Positions 44,574-53,415 of a DNA stretch of 64,000 nt are shown one piece after another. The position numbers and the translations under genes are program-made. The notes beneath the pieces are model-generated. The model worked only from the letters and a program-made list of their open reading frames with translations, did no database searches and was not told the origin of the DNA. How positions within the stretch are numbered: the first letter of the stretch is position 1; every line of letters begins with the position of its first letter. Source of the stretch: Maricaulis maris MCS10 (lineage in GTDB: Bacteria > Pseudomonadota > Alphaproteobacteria > Caulobacterales > Maricaulaceae); contig NC_008347.1 of assembly GCF_000014745.1 (NCBI RefSeq), forward strand, positions 2,682,001-2,746,000, in the 5' to 3' direction.

Positions 44574-45518
44574 TTATGACTGTAGGGATTGCGACCAGTC
44601 GATACCGGTCAATTCACTGACAAAGCTACGTATTTTAGTGATCAAACTTGTGTGATCCGTGGTCAGGGTGACACGGTTTTCATCCATGTACAGCGCGCGA
44701 TTGATCTCGACCTGGATCGCGTGGACCGCATCGGGCGGCCGACCGTAATGTTCTGTTGTGTAGCCGCCAGCATAGGGATTGTTCCGAACTGTTACGAATC
44801 CCAGCTCCCTCAAAATGGTCTCCATCCTTTCTGTAACGAGCCCGTTGCAGGACGTGCCGAAACGATCACCCAGCACGATGTCGGCCCCACCGGCACTCGA
44901 CGCCGGCATGGAATGCATATCCACCAGGACCGCGCACCCAAAACGTGCCTTCAATCTGGCCATCTCGGCCTGAAGGGCGCCGTGATAGGGATGATAGTAG
45001 CGCTCGAGCCGGGCACGAGCCTCGGCGAACCGCATGCGCCGCCTGTACAGGGTCCGCCCTTCAGCACCGATGCGCGGTATGACGCCGAGGCCGGATAGTG
45101 CGCGGCGTGAAGGGGCGATCTCGCCGACCGGAATTCGGTCGGCAAACATGCCCGGATCAACCTCACCGGCCGCCCGGTTGACGTCGACAAACACACGGGG
45201 GAACTCGGCACACACGAGGGTGGCGCCATATTCCGGCGCGTAGTCAATTAGTTGGTCTACATAGGCATCTTCCGACCGCCGCAACAGATCAACAGACAGT
45301 CTTGTCGACGCACTCAATTCGGCGTCATACTCACGACCTGAGTGCGGCGACGCGAGTATGACCGGGCAGGCCTGTGCTTCAGGCGGGCGTTTGACCCGCA
45401 CGACTTTGGCACCCGGATCACGGTCAGCACGCTCCGGTCTATCATCGCGCTTCGCCCGGGCCGGTGACCTGCCGGCCTGAATTCCGGACTTACGGGTCGT
45501 GGGAATCGTGGTTGTCAT
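44574..45518 (-). CDS. N-formylglutamate amidohydrolase family protein
   Basis: A 314-residue hydrolase of the HutG-like FGase family. The zinc-site motifs are ILASPHSGREY, EFPRVFVDVNR and VLVDMHSMPAS, with a C-terminal GGYTTEHYGRP and VEINRALYMDE. It would hydrolyse N-formylglutamate or a similar N-acyl amino acid. The N-terminal 50 residues are basic and low-complexity, longer than usual, so a later start is possible. It is divergent from cpdR, an arrangement I recall from related alphaproteobacteria. Confidence 0.85.
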   Translation of the reverse strand: MTTTIPTTRKSGIQAGRSPARAKRDDRPERADRDPGAKVVRVKRPPEAQACPVILASPHSGREYDAELSASTRLSVDLLRRSEDAYVDQLIDYAPEYGATLVCAEFPRVFVDVNRAAGEVDPGMFADRIPVGEIAPSRRALSGLGVIPRIGAEGRTLYRRRMRFAEARARLERYYHPYHGALQAEMARLKARFGCAVLVDMHSMPASSAGGADIVLGDRFGTSCNGLVTERMETILRELGFVTVRNNPYAGGYTTEHYGRPPDAVHAIQVEINRALYMDENRVTLTTDHTSLITKIRSFVSELTGIDWSQSLQS

Positions 45519-45635
45519 TGCCGAAGAGTGGGCAGCTGCATCTGACCGGTCAAGGATGTCAGCGCGTTCAGGCCGTTTTTACCAGATGGTTGTAGGGTGT
45601 CGCCAGTTTGAGAATTCGCAAGGGTGGGAATCAAG

Positions 45636-46001
45636 ATGGCTAAGATACTTCTCGCGGAAGACGACGACTCCATGCGCGACTTCCTGGCCAAGGCACTGAA
45701 GCGTGCCGGGCACGAAGTGCTGGTATGTGCAGATGGCGAGGAAGGACTTGATGCGATTGGCGAACAGCCAGCGCAATTCGACCTTCTATTGACCGATATC
45801 GTGATGCCGGGTGTCGACGGGATCGAATTGGCCCGACGGGCTGCGGAAATCGATCCGGGGCTGAAGATCATGTTCATTACCGGCTTCGCGGCTGTCGCAC
45901 TGAATCCGGGATCCGGCGCACCGACCAATGCGAAAGTGCTATCCAAGCCCTTCCATCTGCGTGAGTTGGTGGACGAGGTGGCGCGAGTGATGGCTGCCTG
46001 A
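45636..46001 (+). CDS. cpdR: CpdR-like single-domain response regulator
   Basis: A 121-residue receiver domain: acidic pocket AEDDDSM, phospho-Asp54 in LLLTDIVMPGVDG, and Lys in VLSKPFHLRELV. The sequence closely follows CpdR, which in Caulobacter controls ClpXP polar localisation and degradation of cell-cycle proteins and is turned off by CckA-ChpT phosphorylation. ATG 45636 is chosen by the conserved start MAKILLAEDD. It is followed by a strong terminator. Confidence 0.88.
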   Translation: MAKILLAEDDDSMRDFLAKALKRAGHEVLVCADGEEGLDAIGEQPAQFDLLLTDIVMPGVDGIELARRAAEIDPGLKIMFITGFAAVALNPGSGAPTNAKVLSKPFHLRELVDEVARVMAA

Positions 46002-46027
46002 CCAGGCGCCAATCCCGCAAACAAGAG

Positions 46028-46052
46028 CGCCGCCCCTGGGGCGGCGTTTTTT
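46028..46052 (+). terminator. Rho-independent terminator of cpdR
   Basis: CGCCGCC-CCTGG-GGCGGCG followed by TTTTTT, 27 bases past the cpdR stop. Confidence 0.9.
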
Positions 46053-46094
46053 GTGGTGTTCCGGCGATGACCGTGACCATCCGGACAAGAAAAA

Positions 46095-46117
46095 GGGGCC
46101 GCCCGAAAGGCGGCCCC
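46095..46117 (-). terminator. Rho-independent terminator of the large TonB receptor gene
   Basis: GGGGCCGCC and GGCGGCCCC form a 9-bp stem; on the minus strand it is followed by TTTTTCTTG. It lies 27 bases past the receptor stop. Confidence 0.88.
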
Positions 46118-46143
46118 CAATTCTGTCAGCAATGAACTGGTGA

Positions 46144-49100
46144 CTACCAGGCCTTGCGAACGTTGAGGTACAGGCGACGACCAACGAGGTCGTAACCGGA
46201 GCCGAGCACTTCACTGCCCGAGCCCTGCGTTGCACCAGAAGCGTTCTGGTCAACCACGGCCGGATCTTCGTCCAGCACGTTGTTCAGAGCAACGGTGATG
46301 CCCCAGGTGTCCTGCTCCCAGTTGACCGAGAGGTCATGGTAGAAGACAGCGTCCCAGCTATCGACAGCGTCGCCGCCGAGCTCGGATGCAGCCTGCAGAC
46401 GCTCACCGTAGTTGACACCAACCACGTTGGAGATCGATGCCTGCTCGCCCAGGTAACGGATGCGCCAGTTGAGGCCCCAGTCGCCGCTGCTGAAGCGGTT
46501 GTTGACCGTACCGCGCCATTCCGGGTTGCCCCAGTCACCAACGAAGTTGTTGGTGTCGGAAGCAGCCGTCGTCTGGCTCAGGATTTCTTCCGACTTCGTG
46601 AACGTGGCATTCATGTCGTAGTTGAAGCCACCGAAGAGGTCGATATCCATGTTGAAGCGACCGTTGAAGTCCCAACCGGTAGCTTCCTGCGTGGCAACGT
46701 TGAACGGTGTGTTGTCAACGAGCAGCAGTTGGCCGGTGTTCGCGTCACGCGTACGGCGTGCACAGAACGGGTCGTTCGGGAAGTTGGTCGAGTTGTAGCA
46801 CTGTGACAGCGAGAAGGCCGTGCCCGGGATCGCGATGGAGTCCTGGACTTCGATACCCCAGTAGCTGACACGCAGCGAAGCATCGAAAGCATCAGTGAAC
46901 GGCTGGTCGAAGACGAAACCGATCGAGAATGCGTCGGACGTTTCCGGATCCAGACCCGGGTTACCTGCACGGAATGCCTCGATCGAGGACACGCCATTCA
47001 GGCCCAGAGCCGTCGGATCGACGCCTTCAGCCACACAGTTCGCAAGCACAACCGGATCACGACCATCATTGGCCGGGTCGTAGGTGCCGCTATTGTTGGC
47101 AGCCGTCGGAACCACACACGGATCGGAGAAGCCCGAGGCAAAGCCGGTCTGGCCGCCCAGGAACAGCTCGCGAAGGTTCGGAGCGCGGAAAGACGTACCC
47201 ACGGTACCGTTGAAGGTCAGGCTGTCATTGACAACCCAAGCACCGCGGACCGAGTAGGTCGAGTTCTGACCGTAGTACTCATGGTCGGTCAAACGACCGG
47301 CCAGATCCACCGTGATGTCTTCAGCGAAGGCAGCACCCGAAACCAGCGGAACCGAAAGTTCTGCGTAGTATTCGGTCAGCTCAGCCTGGCCCACCGAACG
47401 ACGGTCGGCGAAGTAGCCAGCCGCACGACCTTGCGAGGTCACGGTGTCCGTACCGGAGTCGAGCGAGTCACGACGCCATTCGATACCAACCACGGCATTC
47501 ACTTCACCAGCCGGCAGTTCGAAAACCGGACCGGTGGTGAAACCGCCCATGATCAGCTGATCAACGGTGGTCGTGGCCGTACGGTCGATGCGCAGGAAGT
47601 CATACTCTTCCTGGGAACCGAAGTGCGGAGCCGAAACACCGTCCTGCGGGTACAGGTTCTGGTGGAAGAGGTTGACCGGCACACAATTGCCCGGGTTCAG
47701 GAAGCCGAACAGGGTGACGTTCGAGTTGTCGTAACCACAAACGATCTGACCACCTTCGACACGCGTGGTGGCGATGGTTGCGGTCAGACGGTCTTCGTCA
47801 ACCTGCGGACGACGCGAGTAACCCATCGAGCGGGTGTAACCGGCGAACATCTCGTACGACCAGGACGGAGCGAAGCTCCAGTCGCCCTGCAGACCCGTCA
47901 TGAAGCGGGTGTACTGGGTTTCCACGTCGATGTTGGAACGCTCGATCGGCGAAGCGAAGATCGGAACAACATCGAAGCCGAACGGGTTGAACGGGTTGGA
48001 AGCGCCCACGGTCGGGAAGATCTGACCATGGTAACCGGAGCGGTAGGTCGTCTGCGAGTTGGTGTGAAGCAGCTCGGTGAAGACCGTCACGTTTTCCTGA
48101 CCCAGGATGCGGTCGATCGTGTAATCGCCCGTAAACAGGAAGGAGTAACGCTGGCTGTCCGGAATAACGTCCGTGGCCTGGTCGAGGTAGGACGAACGGT
48201 TCTGCTCGTCCGTCGACGTGCCCGTGGACCAACCGAGGATCGGGTTCACGAAGTTCGAGTCGCCCGGCGTGGAGTACACGTCGGTGCTGAACAGACCCGG
48301 GTTGGCGAAGTAGGACGCCAGGTTCGGCGCGCCATCAACATAGTAGTTGAAGGTACGGATACGGTTGATGATGGAGCCTTCGCACTCGGACAGCAGCGAG
48401 CCGTCAGCCGCGATCTCGATGTCGCGCGAGCAGTACAGGCCATCGGTCGGATCGTAGTTGTAGTCACGATCCTGAACCTGCAGGCGCTGCTGGTGGAAGT
48501 ATTCCATGGAGAACAGGAAGCGGCCGTTCTCGGAAGAATCGCCCATCGTCATGTTCCAACGATGTGAACCGCCGCCGGACTCTTCCGGGGTGGAGGTCAC
48601 AGCACCGATGCGGAAACCGTCGAACTGGTCCTTCAGGATCACGTTCACAACACCGGCAACGGCGTCAGAACCGTAAACCGAAGAGGCACCGTCCAGAAGG
48701 ATGTCAACGCGTTCGATGGCATCGGTCGGAATGATGTCGAGGTTCGGCAGCGACGGCGCGCCTTCAACGCCCGACGGAGCGACACGACGGCCATTGATCA
48801 GCAGCAGCGTCTGGTCAGGATTGAGACCACGCAGCGTGATGGTGTTCGAGCCCGGGCCGGCGTCGGTGACGAAGGCACCGGCGATGGCATTGTCGAGCTG
48901 GACGCCCTGGGCCACGGACGACGTCTGGAGGATGGCAGCGGCGTCGATCAGACCGGCGTCGCGGATTTCCTCAGAGTCGATGACCTGAAGTGGTGCCGGC
49001 GAGCTGAACGCGTCGCGGCGGATACGAGAACCGGTGATGACGATGGTGTCATCGCTGGATTCTTCGGCTTGCTCGTCTTCGTCCTCTTCCTGGTCTTGTG

Positions 49101-49191
49101 CGTAGGCCGGCGAGATGGTCAGACCGGCGGCAGCAAAGCCAGCGAGGATGGTTGAGCGCAGAAGACGCTCACGATCCCAAATATTGCTCAC
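46144..49191 (-). CDS. TonB-dependent receptor (large, OAR/peptide-like type)
   Basis: A 1015-residue outer-membrane receptor. A signal peptide (ending SPAYAQ) is followed by an acidic spacer, the plug start DTIVITGSRIRRDAFSSPAP, the plug core QTLLLINGRRVAPSG and YGSDAVAGVVNVILKD, and a barrel with TFNGTVGTSFRAPNLREL. The C-terminus ends in Trp (LYLNVRKAW), as usual for barrels. Start is GTG 49191 with AAGGGG at good spacing. The substrate is unknown; length and sequence fit the many peptide- or glycan-uptake receptors of marine alphaproteobacteria. Transcription ends at the terminator 27 bases on. Confidence 0.9.
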   Translation of the reverse strand: MSNIWDRERLLRSTILAGFAAAGLTISPAYAQDQEEDEDEQAEESSDDTIVITGSRIRRDAFSSPAPLQVIDSEEIRDAGLIDAAAILQTSSVAQGVQLDNAIAGAFVTDAGPGSNTITLRGLNPDQTLLLINGRRVAPSGVEGAPSLPNLDIIPTDAIERVDILLDGASSVYGSDAVAGVVNVILKDQFDGFRIGAVTSTPEESGGGSHRWNMTMGDSSENGRFLFSMEYFHQQRLQVQDRDYNYDPTDGLYCSRDIEIAADGSLLSECEGSIINRIRTFNYYVDGAPNLASYFANPGLFSTDVYSTPGDSNFVNPILGWSTGTSTDEQNRSSYLDQATDVIPDSQRYSFLFTGDYTIDRILGQENVTVFTELLHTNSQTTYRSGYHGQIFPTVGASNPFNPFGFDVVPIFASPIERSNIDVETQYTRFMTGLQGDWSFAPSWSYEMFAGYTRSMGYSRRPQVDEDRLTATIATTRVEGGQIVCGYDNSNVTLFGFLNPGNCVPVNLFHQNLYPQDGVSAPHFGSQEEYDFLRIDRTATTTVDQLIMGGFTTGPVFELPAGEVNAVVGIEWRRDSLDSGTDTVTSQGRAAGYFADRRSVGQAELTEYYAELSVPLVSGAAFAEDITVDLAGRLTDHEYYGQNSTYSVRGAWVVNDSLTFNGTVGTSFRAPNLRELFLGGQTGFASGFSDPCVVPTAANNSGTYDPANDGRDPVVLANCVAEGVDPTALGLNGVSSIEAFRAGNPGLDPETSDAFSIGFVFDQPFTDAFDASLRVSYWGIEVQDSIAIPGTAFSLSQCYNSTNFPNDPFCARRTRDANTGQLLLVDNTPFNVATQEATGWDFNGRFNMDIDLFGGFNYDMNATFTKSEEILSQTTAASDTNNFVGDWGNPEWRGTVNNRFSSGDWGLNWRIRYLGEQASISNVVGVNYGERLQAASELGGDAVDSWDAVFYHDLSVNWEQDTWGITVALNNVLDEDPAVVDQNASGATQGSGSEVLGSGYDLVGRRLYLNVRKAW

Positions 49192-49513
49192 GATTGTACC
49201 CCTTTGTTACGTGTCACCCGGATCTGCTTTGGTGCAGAACTCGGGATGGTCGGGTAGGACCCTACCTGCTGCAACTATGTCGAAGGCGGTTGTGCGATGA
49301 AAGCGCGACTCTCCGTCCCGCCGCATTTCTGTCTCAATTGTTGCAAAAAAGTCATAGGCCATTCAGGCTTCGGCAAGTTGTCGGACAGGGTTCACGCGGA
49401 CACCGAACGGGCCAATCCGGGGGGCCGTCTGCACCTCATATGTGATCGGGTGCGACAGACGGCTTGCACTCCTGGAAAGCTGGGGTTAGAACCCCGGCTC
49501 TCTTGAGACGGAT
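49192..49513. other. Intergenic region upstream of the receptor and tRNA-Val
   Basis: No gene is seen. It contains the divergent promoters of the receptor (minus) and tRNA-Val (plus). For the tRNA, TTGCAC (49464-49469), a 17-base spacer and TAGAAC (49487-49492) lie about 22 bases before the tRNA start; the match to consensus is modest. A small inverted repeat GTAGG/CCTAC lies near 49255. Confidence 0.4.
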
Positions 49514-49588
49514 GGGCGATTAGCTCAGCGGGAGAGCACTTCGTTGACATCGAAGGGGTCACTGGTTCAATCCCAGTATCGCCCACCA
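49514..49588 (+). tRNA. tRNA-Val(GAC)
   Basis: A full cloverleaf: acceptor stem GGGCGAT/ATCGCCC, D arm TAGCTCAGCGGGAGAGCA, anticodon stem CTTCG/CGAAG with loop TTGACAT (anticodon GAC), T arm CTGGTTCAATCCCAG, and an encoded CCA end at 49586-49588. It reads GUC/GUU valine codons. Confidence 0.95.
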
Positions 49589-49605
49589 TCAAGTCTCAGG
49601 CCGAC

Positions 49606-50517
49606 ATGACCTCCTCCAAATCCCCACCCTCATCGCGCATCAGCAGTGTATCCCGCGCTCCTCAGATCCCGGCTTCTGCCGATCTGCCCTATTCGACCAT
49701 GGCCGAGATGTTCACCTGGCTGGCGGACGAGGGTGTGGATCTGACTGGCGATCCCTTGAATCTGGAAGGTCAGGAACTGGGACGGCAGTACGCGATTTGC
49801 CTCGTGCCGCGATCGGGCAGCACGTTTCTCGCGCACCTGCTGAAGAACACAGGACGGTTCGGCTTCCCCAATGAGTGGATGGCCGTTGCCCTGGCCGAGG
49901 GCGAGGCGAGGGAAACCGGCTCACCGGACTGGGACACCTTGTTCCGTCGCGTCATGGCGCGATACGCGTCCGACAATGGTGTCAGCGGAATCGAACTGGC
50001 GCTGGCCCACCTGACCTGGGGCCGACAGGCGACAGGCCGACCGGACATTCTTGATCCAGGCTGGACCTATTTCTATTTGCGCCGTCGCAATATCGTGCGC
50101 CAGGCCATCTCGATGCATGTCGCCCACCAGTCCGGTGTGCTGCACTCATTCCAGATGACGGACGACGCCCGCAAGGTCCGCGATGCGGTGCTGTACGACA
50201 CCCCTGCCATCCGCAGCTGGATCAAGTTCCTGCAGGACGAGGAACTGAAGTGGGAGCGCGAGTTCGGGCGCATGGGGATCGAGCCCATCCGCCTCTACTA
50301 CGAAGACATCACAGCCCGCCCGGAGCGGGCGGTCAGGCTTTTTTCCAACGTGCTGGGCCTGCCGGAAACACCGACCATCAAGACCAGTACCATCGAGCGG
50401 ATTGGCACCTCCCGCACCGACGACTGGGAAGCGCGCTACCGGGATGAGGACGCGCAATACCTGTCCGCCCTGCCCCTGCACCGCCCATTCGTCCACACGC
50501 CCGTCTCCATGAGCTAA
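49606..50517 (+). CDS. Stf0-type sulfotransferase
   Basis: A 303-residue sulfotransferase. The PAPS loop is ICLVPRSGSTFLAHLLK and the family blocks GFPNEWM, FYLRRRNIVRQAISM and RLYYEDITARPE fit the Stf0 group (trehalose 2-sulfotransferase of mycobacteria is the named member). It would place sulfate on a sugar or glycan in the cytoplasm. It starts 17 bases after the tRNA, with a weak ribosome site; a later ATG at 49699 is possible. It is the fourth sulfotransferase of the window, outside the island and in GC-rich core-like DNA. Confidence 0.85.
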   Translation: MTSSKSPPSSRISSVSRAPQIPASADLPYSTMAEMFTWLADEGVDLTGDPLNLEGQELGRQYAICLVPRSGSTFLAHLLKNTGRFGFPNEWMAVALAEGEARETGSPDWDTLFRRVMARYASDNGVSGIELALAHLTWGRQATGRPDILDPGWTYFYLRRRNIVRQAISMHVAHQSGVLHSFQMTDDARKVRDAVLYDTPAIRSWIKFLQDEELKWEREFGRMGIEPIRLYYEDITARPERAVRLFSNVLGLPETPTIKTSTIERIGTSRTDDWEARYRDEDAQYLSALPLHRPFVHTPVSMS

Positions 50518-50601
50518 GCCAGCGCGCATCAACTGCGCCTGCGCCCTACCTTTCACACGCCGGCCTCGCTATCTCTCGCAGGCGACAAGGGAGCATGAGA
50601 C

Positions 50602-51684
50602 ATGGACGACAGGCTGCGCGACGCCCTCAAATCGATCAAGGAACAGCAATCGGGTCGCGATTTGATCGATGCCGGACGGATCGAGGCTGCCGGTCAGGCT
50701 GGCGATACCGTGACGGTCATTGTCACGCCACCGGTGGCCGGCTCCCCGGACCTTGACCGCCTGCAGCCGCAAATCGAGGCCGCCCTTTCCGCGCTAGAGG
50801 GCGTCAGTCGCGTACGCGTCGTCATGACCGCCCACCGCGATTCCAGGGCGGACAAACCCGCACCGAAACAGCCCCCCGCCCCCAAGAAAGCCGCTCCCAA
50901 GCCGGCCAAACGGATCATCGCCGTCGCTTCTGGCAAGGGCGGCGTGGGCAAGTCCACCATTGCCGCCAATCTCGCCGTCGCGCTGGCCCGCGAGGGCCTG
51001 AAGGTCGGCCTGCTTGACGCCGACATCTACGGGCCGTCCGTGCCCCGCCTGTTCGGACTGACCGACGTGCCAGGCCTGCGCAAGACCGATGCCGGCGTCC
51101 AGCCGGTCGAGGCGCACGGGGTGAAACTCATCTCGATGGGCTTCGTCGTGAAGCCGGGCGCTGCCGTCGTCTGGCGCGGCCCGATGGTGCAAGGCGCGAT
51201 CCGTCAGTTCATGCTGGAAACAGAATGGGGCGAGCCCGACGTCCTCATCATCGACATGCCGCCCGGTACCGGCGACGCCCAGCTGGCGATTGCCCAGGAC
51301 CTGCCGGTCGACGGCGCCGTTATCGTCTCGACCCCGCAGGACCTGGCGCTGGATGATGCCCGCAAGGCGATGAGCCTGTTCGAGCAGACCCATGTGCCGC
51401 TTTTGGGCATGATCGAAAACATGAGCGTCTTCCTGTGCCCGCATTGCGGCGAAAGCAGTCACATCTTCGGTGAAGGGGGCGTGCGCGCCGAGGCCGAACG
51501 GGCCGGTCTGACCTATCTCGGCGACATCCCGCTCCATCCGGAATTGCGATCACGCTCCGATGCCGGCGAACCGGCGGCCCTGGACGACGGCCCGGTCGGC
51601 AAGGCCTTCCGCAAGGCCGCGCTGGCAGCACTGGAAGCGGCGGACATGGCGGGCAAGCCGGCGCCGATGATCACGGTCAGCTAG
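50602..51684 (+). CDS. mrp: Mrp/ApbC-type iron-sulfur cluster carrier ATPase
   Basis: A 360-residue P-loop protein. An N-terminal MIP18-like domain (about 1-80) is joined by a Lys/Pro/Ala-rich linker (APKQPPAPKKAAPKPAK) to the Mrp ATPase: deviant Walker A IAVASGKGGVGKSTIAANLA, LLDADIYGPSVPRLFG, IIDMPPGTGDAQL and the cluster-binding CPHC (residues near 276). It transfers Fe-S clusters to target enzymes. Its end overlaps the convergent btuD end by 8 bases. Confidence 0.92.
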   Translation: MDDRLRDALKSIKEQQSGRDLIDAGRIEAAGQAGDTVTVIVTPPVAGSPDLDRLQPQIEAALSALEGVSRVRVVMTAHRDSRADKPAPKQPPAPKKAAPKPAKRIIAVASGKGGVGKSTIAANLAVALAREGLKVGLLDADIYGPSVPRLFGLTDVPGLRKTDAGVQPVEAHGVKLISMGFVVKPGAAVVWRGPMVQGAIRQFMLETEWGEPDVLIIDMPPGTGDAQLAIAQDLPVDGAVIVSTPQDLALDDARKAMSLFEQTHVPLLGMIENMSVFLCPHCGESSHIFGEGGVRAEAERAGLTYLGDIPLHPELRSRSDAGEPAALDDGPVGKAFRKAALAALEAADMAGKPAPMITVS

Positions 51685-52438
51685 GCAGGCGCAAGCCGCC
51701 ACGGGTCAGCCCGTCGGGCGCTTCGACACCGAATGTCCCGGCCAGAACGGAAGGTTCCAGTGCACGCTCGGGCGTGCCATCGGCCACAACCCGCCCGGCA
51801 TCGAGCACGATCACTCGGTCGGCATGGCGCGCGGCCAGGTCGAGCGCGTGCAAGGACACCACGACCAGCGTCCCGCTGCGCGCCTCCGCGGCCAGAATGC
51901 CCATCACCGCCAGCTGGTGCCGCACATCGAGCGCCGCCATGGGCTCGTCGAGCAGGAGAGTCCCGGCTCCGACCGACAGTGCCCGAGCCAACAGGACCCG
52001 GGCCTTCTCGCCAGACGACAATGTATCAAAGCGGCGGTCAGCAAGATGCCCGGTGGCGGTCCGCGCCAACGCGGCATTGATCGCACTGTCATCGTCCGCT
52101 CCCAGCTTGCGCAGGGGTTTGAGATGCGGAATTCGCCCCAAGGCGACCAGACGGTGGACGGTCAGGGGCCAGCTGGCGCGCCCATCCGGCGGCAAATAGG
52201 CCAGTGTCCGCGCCCGCGCGGCATCCTCCATGCTTGCCAGCGAACGGCCTTCGAGCCGGACGTCGCCGGCGTCCGGTGTGGCCAGTCCGGCGAGCAATCG
52301 GAGCAGGCTGGACTTGCCGGCACCATTCGGCCCCACCAGTGCTACAAGGCCCGGCCCGTCCAGGGTCAGTGACAGTTTGGAGAACAGCTCGGTTGCTCCG
52401 GGCCGGTAGCTGAGCTGGTCGACATTGATGCGGGTCAT
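51677..52438 (-). CDS. btuD: Cobalamin ABC importer ATPase
   Basis: A 253-residue ATPase of the FecE/BtuD group. Walker A is LVGPNGAGKSSLLRLL, the signature FDTLSSGEKARVLLARAL, Walker B GTLLLDEPMAALD. ATG 52438 overlaps the permease stop (ATGA); an upstream in-frame ATG at 52471 lies within btuC. Vitamin B12 rather than iron is assigned from the operon and the riboswitch upstream of btuB. It ends overlapping mrp by 8 bases on the other strand. Confidence 0.87.
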   Translation of the reverse strand: MTRINVDQLSYRPGATELFSKLSLTLDGPGLVALVGPNGAGKSSLLRLLAGLATPDAGDVRLEGRSLASMEDAARARTLAYLPPDGRASWPLTVHRLVALGRIPHLKPLRKLGADDDSAINAALARTATGHLADRRFDTLSSGEKARVLLARALSVGAGTLLLDEPMAALDVRHQLAVMGILAAEARSGTLVVVSLHALDLAARHADRVIVLDAGRVVADGTPERALEPSVLAGTFGVEAPDGLTRGGLRLPS

Positions 52439-53415
52439 GGCGCCACCTTCTGGGTTTGACGAACCAGCCAAAGGAAGAAGGGCGCACCGATCAGTGCCGT
52501 CAACACGCCGAGATAGAGCGGGATGCCGGGCCCGGAAAGCAGGCGGGTGGCGAGGTCTGCCAGCACGATCAGCAACGCGCCACCCAGTGCCGAGGGCAGG
52601 ATGAGGGCGCCGGGCTGATGCCGGACCAGAGGTCGCAGAAGGTGCGGCACAACCAGTCCCACAAACCCGATTGCTCCCGCTACGGCGACACCACCGCCGA
52701 CCGCCAGCGCGGTGCCGCAGACAACCGCCAGCCGCATGCGCCCCAGCGATATTCCCAGCGACCGGGCGGTATCCTCACCCAGCCCCAGCGCATCGAGACC
52801 GCGCGCCAGCGGTGCCAATATGATCAGGCCCGGAAGAATGACCGGTGCCGCAAAGCCGACCTCGGTCCAGCTGGCATCATTGAGCGACCCCATCAGCCAA
52901 TAGGCGATCTCGGCCAGCGCCCAGGGATTGGGCGCAAGATTCATCAACAACGCGGTGAAGGCGCCCGCCGTTGCATTCACGGCAATGCCGGCCAGGATAA
53001 GCGTGGTGGCACTGGCATCGCGACCGGCAATCGCGAACAGGGCAGCGACACCCGCGGCCGCTCCAATCACACCCGCCAGCGGAAGGGCCAGGGCGAAGGC
53101 AGCCGAAAGACCGAAATAAAGGGCAATCACCGCGCCCAGACCGGCACTCGCCGAGACGCCGATCACGCCAGGATCCGCCAGCGGGTTGCGCAAAAAGCCC
53201 TGCAGGACCGCGCCGGACGCGCCCAGGCCCGCGCCGACCAGAGCGCCGAGCAGGACCCGGGGCAGGCGCAACTCCCACAGCACCAGACCTGCCAGGCCAT
53301 CATCCCCGGCGAGCAGATCCGACAGGCCGGCCCCGCCACTGCCCGAGAATACGCTCGCAGACCCGCAAAGCAGCAGGCCGGCGAGCAGGACAAGGTTCAG
53401 TCGCAAATGGCTCAC
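52435..53415 (-). CDS. btuC: Cobalamin ABC importer permease (FecCD family)
   Basis: A 326-residue membrane protein with about ten hydrophobic segments. Family blocks seen are LPRVLLGALVGAGLGASGAVLQ, RNPLADPGVIGVSASAGLGA, ARSLGISLGRMRL and GFVGLVVPHLLRPLVR, the FecCD signature. The start is GTG 53415, overlapping the btuF stop (GTGA); the longer frame from 53493 lies inside btuF. It forms the membrane channel for B12. Confidence 0.88.
   Translation of the reverse strand: MSHLRLNLVLLAGLLLCGSASVFSGSGGAGLSDLLAGDDGLAGLVLWELRLPRVLLGALVGAGLGASGAVLQGFLRNPLADPGVIGVSASAGLGAVIALYFGLSAAFALALPLAGVIGAAAGVAALFAIAGRDASATTLILAGIAVNATAGAFTALLMNLAPNPWALAEIAYWLMGSLNDASWTEVGFAAPVILPGLIILAPLARGLDALGLGEDTARSLGISLGRMRLAVVCGTALAVGGGVAVAGAIGFVGLVVPHLLRPLVRHQPGALILPSALGGALLIVLADLATRLLSGPGIPLYLGVLTALIGAPFFLWLVRQTQKVAP

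Noticed and set aside
47281-48567. Open frame of 428 codons on the plus strand opposite the large TonB receptor
   Set aside because: Antisense shadow of a long GC-rich gene; the sequence is Arg/Val/Gly/Thr-rich without domains, and the receptor on the other strand is convincing.
49392-49592. Short minus-strand frame over tRNA-Val
   Set aside because: It reads through a clear tRNA gene; a common false gene call.
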